Assembly (NCBI GenBank): GCA_011372105.1
Contig: DRTT01000146.1
Location: 1-21,832 of the forward strand
Origin: Candidatus Aerophobota bacterium
GTDB lineage: Bacteria > Aerophobota > Aerophobia > Aerophobales > B3-G15
Direction: 5' to 3'
Length of the DNA stretch: 21,832 nucleotides
This document shows positions 15,901 to 21,832 of this stretch, piece after piece; the first letter of the stretch is position 1; each line of letters starts with the position of its first letter. The position numbers were made by a program, and so were the translations under genes. The notes beneath the pieces were generated by a model. That model was not told the DNA's origin, did no database searches, and saw only the letters and a list, made by a program, of their open reading frames with translations.

Positions 15901-16215
15901 ATGCCCAGAACAAAATCTGCTAAAAAAAGATTAAGACAAACAATAAAAAAGACAATCCGTAATCGCCAAATTAAAAGCAGAGTAAAAAACAGTATAAAAA
16001 AATTTCTTGAACTTATCAAGGATAAGAAAATTGAAGAGGCAAAAGAGAAGCTTCCGGAAGTTATAAAAATCATTGACTCTGCTTGGTCAAAAGGTGTATG
16101 GCATAAAAACAAAGTATCAAGAGAAAAATCTAAAATTATGAAAAAATTAAATCAAGCAGAAAAAGAAATTTCAGAGGAACAAAGCCAGGAAGAAAAGGCA
16201 AACTCTGCTTCATAG
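15901..16215 (+). CDS. rpsT: 30S ribosomal protein S20
   Basis: S20 binds 16S rRNA early in 30S assembly. The 104-residue protein has the basic opening [13 protein letters not shown], the Arg/Lys-rich first helix and the helical-bundle pattern ending in [15 protein letters not shown]. The tail after about residue 84 is Glu/Gln/Ser-rich and longer than in most S20 proteins of ~85-90 residues. ATG 15901 was chosen over an upstream GTG because it matches the normal N-terminus and has AAGGAG eight bases upstream. It is followed after 13 bases by lepA, a pairing also seen in other bacteria. Confidence 0.94.
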   Translation: MPRTKSAKKRLRQTIKKTIRNRQIKSRVKNSIKKFLELIKDKKIEEAKEKLPEVIKIIDSAWSKGVWHKNKVSREKSKIMKKLNQAEKEISEEQSQEEKANSAS

Positions 16216-16228
16216 AAAAAACCCGGGG

Positions 16229-18031
16229 ATGAGCCAGAAAAATATAAGAAATTTTTCCATAATAGCTCATATAGATCATGGGAAATCTACACTTGCCGAT
16301 AGATTGCTGGAATATACCCATACTCTCTCTCCCCGGGAACTTAGAGAACAAACCCTTGACACAATGGACCTTGAAAGGGAAAAAGGAATTACCATAAAAG
16401 CCCACACAATTACTCTATCCTACAGAACAAAAGATGGAAAGGATTACACTCTTAATTTAATTGACACGCCGGGACATGTCGATTTCAGCTATGAGGTCTC
16501 AAGAGCACTTTTTGCCTGTGAAGGAGCTTTGCTTCTCGTTGATGCAACTCAAGGAGTGGAAGCCCAAACTGTGGCAAATTTTCACCTTGCAAGAGAAAGA
16601 AACCTCGTCATAATACCTGTCATTAACAAGATAGACCTTCCTCTTGCAAATCCTGAAAGGGTAAAGTCTCAGCTTAAAAAACTGGGAGTATGTAAAGATT
16701 CCTCCGAGGTGATTTTAGCAAGTGCGAGAGAGGGAAAAGGTGTCCCGGAGATTCTTGAGGCTATAGTAAAAAAAATACCTCCCCCTCCCGGTGCAAACCA
16801 TCTTCCCCTTAAAGCTCTTATATTTGATTCATTCTTTGATAACCACAGAGGAGTAATTGCCTATATCCGCGTGTTTGAAGGTGTTATAAAACCCGGGATG
16901 AAAATTATCATAATGTCATCAGGTAAGGAATTTAAAGTCGAAGAGGTGGGAATTTTGAAACTTAAAAGATACCCTAAAGAAAGTCTTGAGTCAGGCCAGG
17001 TGGGGTATTTAATTGCTAATGTAAAAAATATATCTGATTTAAGAGTTGGAGATACCGTCACCGAAAAGGATAATCCCACCTCAAAACCTTTTCCCGGATA
17101 CAAGGAACCAAAGCCTGTTGTATTTTGCGGAATATATCCTGCAGAAGGAGAAACCTTTGAGCGATTAAAAAATGCCTTAAATAAACTAAGGCTAAATGAT
17201 CCCTCTTTTACCTTCAGACCGGAAAATTCCCCTGTTCTTGGTCCTGGTTTCCACTGTGGATTTTTAGGTCTTCTGCACAAAGAAATAGTGCAGGAAAGAT
17301 TAGAGAGAGAATTTGATCTTAATCTTATCACAACTGCTCCCAATGTTGCTTACAGAGTTCTCACCTCCGATGGAGAGGTAAGAGAAATTGATAATCCTGC
17401 AAAGTTTCCTTCAAACAAAAAAATAGAAGCTGTTGAAGAACCTTTCATAAAGGCAAATATAATAACCCAGAAAGAGTATATGGGAGCTGTATTTGAACTC
17501 CTTGAGAGAAAAAGAGGCAAATTTTTAGATATGAAGTGGCTTGATACATCGCGCGTTCTTTTAACTTATAATGTCCCCCTTGGGGAAGTTGCAACAAAGT
17601 TCTACGATGAATTAAAGTCAGTTACAAGAGGCTATGCCACCTTTGACTACGAACATGCAGGATACAAGGAAGCAGACCTTGTTAAACTTGAAGTTCTTGT
17701 TAACGGGAAGTTGCTTGATGCACTTTCCGTAATAGTCCACAAAGAAAAAGCTTACCTTAAGGCACGTTATCTTGCAAAAAAACTAAAGGAACTTATCCCC
17801 CGCCATCAATTTGCTGTCCCTATACAGGTTGCAATTGGTAGCAGAATAATTGCAAGGGAAACAATCCCCGCCTTAAGAAAAGATGTAACTGCCCCCCTTT
17901 ATGGAGGAGATGTAACAAGGAAAAAAAAGCTTCTTGAGCGTCAGAAGGAAGGCAAAAAAAGGATGAAAAGATTTGGAAGTGTAAACGTCCCTCAGGAAGC
18001 TTTTATGGCAATTATGGAAGAGGAAAAGTAA
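16229..18031 (+). CDS. lepA: Elongation factor 4 (LepA) ribosomal GTPase
   Basis: A 600-residue translational GTPase of full length. G motifs are AHIDHGKST at 13-21, DTPGH at 79-83 and NKID at 133-136, with the LepA-type [16 protein letters not shown] segment before G3. The C-terminal part carries the EF4-specific domain and the closing [20 protein letters not shown] pattern. EF4 is proposed to back-translocate or remodel stalled ribosomes. The opening [20 protein letters not shown] fixes the start, but upstream there is only GGGG directly against the ATG and no properly spaced ribosome binding site. Translation may therefore be coupled to rpsT, 13 bases upstream. It is convergent with the first ACT gene. 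Confidence 0.97.
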   Translation: MSQKNIRNFSIIAHIDHGKSTLADRLLEYTHTLSPRELREQTLDTMDLEREKGITIKAHTITLSYRTKDGKDYTLNLIDTPGHVDFSYEVSRALFACEGALLLVDATQGVEAQTVANFHLARERNLVIIPVINKIDLPLANPERVKSQLKKLGVCKDSSEVILASAREGKGVPEILEAIVKKIPPPPGANHLPLKALIFDSFFDNHRGVIAYIRVFEGVIKPGMKIIIMSSGKEFKVEEVGILKLKRYPKESLESGQVGYLIANVKNISDLRVGDTVTEKDNPTSKPFPGYKEPKPVVFCGIYPAEGETFERLKNALNKLRLNDPSFTFRPENSPVLGPGFHCGFLGLLHKEIVQERLEREFDLNLITTAPNVAYRVLTSDGEVREIDNPAKFPSNKKIEAVEEPFIKANIITQKEYMGAVFELLERKRGKFLDMKWLDTSRVLLTYNVPLGEVATKFYDELKSVTRGYATFDYEHAGYKEADLVKLEVLVNGKLLDALSVIVHKEKAYLKARYLAKKLKELIPRHQFAVPIQVAIGSRIIARETIPALRKDVTAPLYGGDVTRKKKLLERQKEGKKRMKRFGSVNVPQEAFMAIMEEEK

Positions 18032-18066
18032 GGGAATGAAAAAGAAAAGAGTCTTTTAAACAAACG

Positions 18067-18504
18067 TTAAAGCCTGTAAAGATCCTCCTCTGTAAGAAGC
18101 CTTACATCCTGAGAAGAAAGTATCTTTATACCTTCTTCAATATTTGCGATATTTATCACCAGAACAGCAACTTCACCTGATTTTATCACAAACCCGTAGG
18201 CATCCTCTATGTTTATTTTATTCTCGGTAAAAATCTTTAAGATTTTACACAAACCTCCGGGCTTATCTTCCATTTGAACCGCAATAACCTCATTTAAAGC
18301 AACAGAAAGCCCCTCTTTTTTTAAAGCCCTGCAGGCTTTCAAAGGGTCACTAACAAGAAGCTTTACCACCCCGTAGTCATCTCCACTTGCAATGGTTATT
18401 GCGCGGATATTTATATTCTCATCAGCAAGGACTTCTGTTATCTTCTTTATTCTGCCAGGTTCATTCCGGGCAAAAACTGACACCTGCTTTATTTTTTTCT
18501 GCAA
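18067..18504 (-). CDS. Tandem ACT-domain protein (pair member 1)
   Basis: A 145-residue protein made of two ACT domains and nothing else. The first spans about 4-66 (QVSVFARNEPGRIKKITEVL, INIRAITIA), the second about 71-140 (EVIAVQMEDKPGGLCKILK, VAVLVINIANIEEGIKIL). ACT domains bind small ligands, mostly amino acids, at domain interfaces. The ExPGR and DKPGG turns sit where effector-binding glycines lie. Stand-alone tandem-ACT proteins often sit beside phenylacetate-CoA ligases in anaerobes and archaea. The start is TTG with AAAGGAG six bases upstream. It is clearly homologous to the protein at 19841-20272. Role as an amino-acid sensor is inferred. Confidence 0.85.
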   Translation of the reverse strand: MQKKIKQVSVFARNEPGRIKKITEVLADENINIRAITIASGDDYGVVKLLVSDPLKACRALKKEGLSVALNEVIAVQMEDKPGGLCKILKIFTENKINIEDAYGFVIKSGEVAVLVINIANIEEGIKILSSQDVRLLTEEDLYRL

Positions 18505-18521
18505 CCTGCACTCCTTTATTT

Positions 18522-19826
18522 TTAAAGCTTTCTTTTATCAATTACTCTTCTTGATTTGCCGGTTGTCCTTGGAAGTGTTCCTGGCTCAAGAAGTTCCACT
18601 CTGGGTGTAACCATCAATTCAGATTTTATCTTGTTTTTTATTCTCTCTTCAAGAGCCTTAAGATGCTCAAGAGAACCATCAAAAAATCTTCTTTTTATCT
18701 CCACCCTTATCTTCATAACATCAAGGGACTTTTCTCTTTCAAGCACAATCTGATAGTTCCTTGCAACCTCTGGTGTGTTCATTAAAATTCTCTCCACCTC
18801 TGAAGGAAATACATTCACTCCCCTAACAATAAACATATCATCCGTTCTACCTTTTATAAAAGAAATTTTTCTGTGAGTTCTGCCACACTCACATTCTTTA
18901 GAATAAATAAAAGCAACATCCCCTGTTCTGTATCTTAAAACAGGCATTGCCTCTCTGTTAATGGTAGTTAAAACAAGCTCTCCTTCTTCTCCCTCTGGTA
19001 AAGACCTACCGGTTAGAGGATCAACTACTTCCAGAATGTAATTATCCTCCCATATGTGTATCCCATCTTTTGCAGGACATTCAAATCCGACCCCGGGACC
19101 ATTCATCTCGGAAAGACCATAACAGTTAAAAGCACTTACCCCGTATATACTTTCTATTTTTTCTCTCGTCTTTTGAGAATAAGGTTCTGCACCAAGATAC
19201 ATTATCCTCAAACAAAGTTCCTTTTTAGGATCAATCCCCCTCTCCTCCAGAACATCTGCAAGATACAGAGCATAACTTGGAGTTATATGAAGAATTGTGG
19301 TTTTAAAATCTTTCATAAGTTCAATTTGTTTTTCCGTATTGCCTGCACCTGCAGGAATCACAAGAACCCCGAGTTTCTCTGCTCCGTAGTGAAACATAAG
19401 CCCTCCTGTAAAAAGACCATAACTCATCATATTCTGAAAAACATCTCCAGGTCTTGCTCCCGTCATTTTCATACATCGAGCAACAAGTTTTGCTGCCTCA
19501 TCTATATCCTTCTTGCTAAAAAAGATAGCTTTAGGCTTTCCAGTTGTCCCGGTGGAAGTATGAACACGAACAATCCTATTAAGAGGGAGGGTTAAAAACC
19601 CGAAGGGAAAGTTTTCTCTTAAATCTTCCTTTGTGGTGAAAGGCAAAAACTTTATATCACCAACACTTCTTATATCTTCAGGAGAAATACCTTCATTTTT
19701 AAAAACCCTTTTATAAAAAGGAGAACTCTTATATACTCTTTTAACTACTTCCTTAAAACGAGAAAGCTGGATTTCTTCTAATTTTTCTCTTTCTAAAAAT
19801 TCAATATCTTTTTCTTTCACAGGCAT
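18522..19826 (-). CDS. paaK: Phenylacetate-CoA ligase family protein (copy 1)
   Basis: A 434-residue AMP-forming acyl-CoA ligase of the PaaK type, which converts phenylacetate or a related aryl acid with ATP and CoA to the CoA thioester. Motifs in order are the ATP loop TSTGTTGKPK at 90-99, YGLFTGGL at 136-143, CYGLSE at 235-240, RYRTGD at 298-303, [18 protein letters not shown] at 326-343, and the C-terminal PRTTGKSRR with adenylation Lys424. CECGRT at 312-317 is the usual PaaK Cys motif. Length is typical. It lies between two ACT genes; the 14-base upstream gap has no strong ribosome binding site, so coupling to the ACT gene before it is likely. The substrate (phenylacetate, indoleacetate or other) cannot be decided here. 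Confidence 0.9.
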   Translation of the reverse strand: MPVKEKDIEFLEREKLEEIQLSRFKEVVKRVYKSSPFYKRVFKNEGISPEDIRSVGDIKFLPFTTKEDLRENFPFGFLTLPLNRIVRVHTSTGTTGKPKAIFFSKKDIDEAAKLVARCMKMTGARPGDVFQNMMSYGLFTGGLMFHYGAEKLGVLVIPAGAGNTEKQIELMKDFKTTILHITPSYALYLADVLEERGIDPKKELCLRIMYLGAEPYSQKTREKIESIYGVSAFNCYGLSEMNGPGVGFECPAKDGIHIWEDNYILEVVDPLTGRSLPEGEEGELVLTTINREAMPVLRYRTGDVAFIYSKECECGRTHRKISFIKGRTDDMFIVRGVNVFPSEVERILMNTPEVARNYQIVLEREKSLDVMKIRVEIKRRFFDGSLEHLKALEERIKNKIKSELMVTPRVELLEPGTLPRTTGKSRRVIDKRKL

Positions 19827-19840
19827 CTTTATATCATACC

Positions 19841-20272
19841 TTATAGCTTATAAATCTCCTCTGGGGAAACAATTTCAACACCTTTTTCACGGAATATATC
19901 TAAAGCTTTTTGCGTATCTTCAATCCTGAACACAACAAGAGCATTTTCTCCGGACTGCTTTACAAAAGCATAAAGATACTCTACATTTAGAGAAAAGTCC
20001 TTTAATGCTTTCAATATTTCCGAAAGCCCTCCGGGTCTGTCGGCAACTTTTACTACTATAACATCGGTTTGCTTGGCAGTAAATCCTTTCTCCTCGAGAA
20101 TTTTCTGAGCTTTCTGAGGGTTATCCACTATCAGTCTCAAAATGCCAAATTCCGTGGTATCAGCTATAGCAAGTGCTCTTATGTTTATCCTGTTCTGTCC
20201 TAAAAGTTCTGTTATCTCAGCAAGTCTTCCTATTTTATTTTCGAGAAAAACAGAAATCTGCTTTACAAGCAT
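19841..20272 (-). CDS. Tandem ACT-domain protein (pair member 2)
   Basis: A 143-residue protein with two ACT domains, at about 3-65 (KQISVFLENKIGRLAEITE, INIRALAIA) and 70-138 (DVIVVKVADRPGGLSEIL, ENALVVFRIEDTQKALDIF). It shares layout, turns and the closing EEIYKL/EEDLYRL with the protein at 18067-18504, so the two are paralogues. Expected role is ligand sensing or allosteric partnership with the adjacent ligase; no DNA-binding or catalytic domain is present. The ATG has AAGGAG eight bases upstream, and the gene follows the second ligase after 31 bases. Confidence 0.86.
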   Translation of the reverse strand: MLVKQISVFLENKIGRLAEITELLGQNRINIRALAIADTTEFGILRLIVDNPQKAQKILEEKGFTAKQTDVIVVKVADRPGGLSEILKALKDFSLNVEYLYAFVKQSGENALVVFRIEDTQKALDIFREKGVEIVSPEEIYKL

Positions 20273-20303
20273 TTTCTTTTCTCCTTATTTACTTTTACTT
20301 ACT

Positions 20304-21605
20304 CTATTTAAGAGCTCTCTTGTCAATTAATCTTTTAGCTTTCCCTGCGCTTCTCTCTATACTCTTGGGCTCAACAAGTTTCACATTCACCCGAAGTCCT
20401 ATCTCTTCTTCTATCTCTTTTGCTATTTTTCTCTCAATCTCTTCAAGCTTTTTAACCTCGTCAAAAAAGATCTCGGGATTTGTCTCCACTTCCACAGTCA
20501 AATCATCAAGTCCCCTTTTCCTTTCAAGAACAAGCCTGTAATGAGGTTCTGTTTCCTCCACTCTCATAAGAACATTTTCAATTTGAGAAGGAAACACATT
20601 AACCCCCCTTATTATAATCATGTCATCTGTTCTACCTTTTATCTTGGAAATGCGGGCTATAGTTCTACCACACCCACAGGGCTCATAGGTTATAGAGGAT
20701 ATGTCTCTTGTTCTGTATCTTAAAAGGGGGGTTCCTTCTCTTGTCAGGGTAGTTATAACAAGCTCTCCCTCTTCTCCCTCCGGGAGAGGTTCCAGCGTAT
20801 CAGGGTCAACTATCTCAGGAAGAAAATGATCCTCATAAATATGAAGACCCGCTCTTTCCTCGCATTCCTGGGCTACACCAGGTCCTATAATCTCTGTAAG
20901 CCCATAAATATCAAAGGCTCTTATACCCAACCTCTTCTCAATTTCTTCCCTCATGCTTTCTGACCAGCATTCTGCTCCTAAAATTCCTATTTTCACAGGA
21001 AGTTTTACAGGATCCTCTCCCATCTCCTCTGCTACTTCTGCAATATGCAGAGCGTAAGAAGGTGTACAGGTAAGGACAGTAGAACCAAAATCTTTCATTA
21101 TCATAATTTGACGTTTTGTTTGTCCCCCGGAAATGGGAATTATTTTTGCTCCTATTTTTTGTGCCCCGTAATGAACGCCCAACCCCCCCGTAAAAAGACC
21201 GTAACCATAGGCATTCTGAACTATATCCCTGGAAGTACACCCTGCACTGGACAGGGCTCTTGCCATAACTTCTGACCACACATCTATATCCCCCCTTGTA
21301 TAACCACCAACTACAGGTTTCCCGGTTGTTCCTGAGGACATGTGGAATTCCACTATTTGGTCAAGAGGAGCTGCAAAAAGACCATAAGGATAACCCTGCC
21401 TCAGCTCCTCCTTGGTGGTAAAGGGGAGAAACCTTAAATCCTTTAAAGACTTTATCTGGTGAGGTTTAACACCGGCTTTATCAAGCTTCTCTCTGTAAAA
21501 AGGAAGCCTCTCATACAACCTTTCAACAACAAACTTTAATCTCTCAACCTGAATTTTTTCAAGTTCTTCTCTTTTCATACATTCACGTTCAGGATTCCAG
21601 ATCAT
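20304..21605 (-). CDS. paaK: Phenylacetate-CoA ligase family protein (copy 2)
   Basis: A 433-residue AMP-forming aryl-CoA ligase, colinear with copy 1. It has SSGTTGKP at 90-97, [15 protein letters not shown] at 133-147, IYGLTE at 233-238, RYRTRD at 296-301, [17 protein letters not shown] at 324-340, and RSAGKAKR with the adenylation Lys422. CGCGRT at 310-315 matches the Cys motif of copy 1. Differences in the substrate region, such as TEIIGPG here and SEMNGPG in copy 1, suggest different acids. The ATG at 21605 has GGAGG nine bases upstream; the ATG ten codons in is a possible alternative. It heads the four-gene run, directly after the terminator of a TonB-like gene. Confidence 0.9.
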   Translation of the reverse strand: MIWNPERECMKREELEKIQVERLKFVVERLYERLPFYREKLDKAGVKPHQIKSLKDLRFLPFTTKEELRQGYPYGLFAAPLDQIVEFHMSSGTTGKPVVGGYTRGDIDVWSEVMARALSSAGCTSRDIVQNAYGYGLFTGGLGVHYGAQKIGAKIIPISGGQTKRQIMIMKDFGSTVLTCTPSYALHIAEVAEEMGEDPVKLPVKIGILGAECWSESMREEIEKRLGIRAFDIYGLTEIIGPGVAQECEERAGLHIYEDHFLPEIVDPDTLEPLPEGEEGELVITTLTREGTPLLRYRTRDISSITYEPCGCGRTIARISKIKGRTDDMIIIRGVNVFPSQIENVLMRVEETEPHYRLVLERKRGLDDLTVEVETNPEIFFDEVKKLEEIERKIAKEIEEEIGLRVNVKLVEPKSIERSAGKAKRLIDKRALK

Positions 21606-21632
21606 AACTTCATCCCTCCAGGAAGATTTTCC

Positions 21633-21659
21633 AAAAAAATCAGATTAAGATTTAATCTG
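21633..21659 (-). terminator. Rho-independent terminator at the end of the TonB-like gene
   Basis: A perfect 8-bp inverted repeat (CAGATTAA / TTAATCTG, plus 21641-21648 and 21652-21659, 3-base loop) overlaps the stop codon. On the minus strand it is followed by a run of seven T. The stem is AT-rich, so termination may be partial. Confidence 0.5.
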
Positions 21660-21832
21660 TGAAACGGAAGTAAAAGCTACCTTCATAGGTTTTAACTCCT
21701 GGCTCATCCACCGGAGTAAACTTCCATTTTAAAAGTGCACTGCGAACCTCCTCGTCAAAATCATGCCAGCCTGATGTGTGGATAATTTCAACATCAACAA
21801 CCTGACCCTCTTTTGTCACGTAAATCCTGACT
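21652..21832 (-). CDS. TonB-like C-terminal domain protein, partial (enters from the right edge)
   Basis: The minus-strand frame from the right edge to TAA 21652-21654 gives 59 residues without a start, so it is the C-terminal end of a gene beyond the window. It has the TonB C-terminal pattern: a strand with GQVVDVEI, a turn HTSGWHDFD, then AL-x-KWKFTP and a final strand GSFYFRF. This periplasmic domain contacts the TonB box of outer-membrane receptors and transmits proton-motive energy. It could equally be the last domain of a multi-domain TonB-like protein. Its presence implies an outer membrane. It runs in the same direction as the ligase genes, 46 bases upstream of them, with a terminator between. 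Confidence 0.72.
   Translation of the reverse strand, partial: VRIYVTKEGQVVDVEIIHTSGWHDFDEEVRSALLKWKFTPVDEPGVKTYEGSFYFRFTD

Noticed and set aside
18032..18066. Possible bidirectional terminator between lepA and the ACT gene
   Set aside because: Only a 5-bp A/T-rich stem (AAAAG/CTTTT) with a weak T-run; too little to call.

Overview
The window is AT-rich bacterial DNA, almost wholly coding, with very short gaps or small overlaps between genes. Proteins are rich in Lys, Glu, Ile and Arg, and Arg is mostly encoded by AGA/AGG, a pattern common in thermophiles and in streamlined anaerobes. A 2-hydroxyacyl-CoA dehydratase activase-type protein points to an anaerobe, and two phenylacetate-CoA-ligase/ACT pairs fit that setting. 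A TonB C-terminal domain at the right edge points to a diderm cell. I cannot assign a phylum from sequence alone; an uncultivated or deep-branching anaerobic lineage would fit.

Layout. (1) 2-3707, plus strand: a large activase-type (DUF2229-like) protein open at the left edge and cut by an in-frame TAA, its C-terminal part, a flavodoxin-like protein, and a membrane-anchored TPR protein. (2) 15830-3726, minus strand: an 11-gene collinear run with tiny gaps: murJ, a DUF429 RNase-H-fold protein, a GlmU-type nucleotidyltransferase, glpK, leuA, pheS, a divergent ftsZ, a small membrane protein, rph, an rdgB-coaE fusion, and polX. (3) 15901-18031, plus strand: rpsT and lepA, divergent from murJ across a 70-bp promoter region. 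(4) 21605-18067, minus strand: two consecutive [phenylacetate-CoA ligase + tandem-ACT protein] units. (5) 21832-21652, minus strand: the last 59 residues of a TonB-like protein, with a likely terminator overlapping its stop codon.

How the genes may work together. The minus-strand run joins envelope and division genes (murJ, ftsZ, nucleotide-sugar synthesis) with nucleotide-pool and RNA housekeeping (rph, rdgB), CoA synthesis (coaE), repair (polX), leucine synthesis and tRNA charging. It looks like a long housekeeping operon rather than one pathway. The ligase/ACT pairs probably activate aryl acids, possibly from aromatic amino acid breakdown, with the ACT proteins as amino-acid sensors.

No tRNA, rRNA, CRISPR array, IS element or phage gene was seen, and no gene-free stretch exceeds 300 bases. 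I found no clear undescribed defence or mobile system. The items most worth a second look are the FtsZ homologue with a rewritten GTP-binding signature beside a small membrane protein, the RdgB-CoaE fusion, the activase gene split by a single stop codon, pheS without pheT, the duplicated ligase/ACT units, and a murJ gene whose best start codon is ATA.
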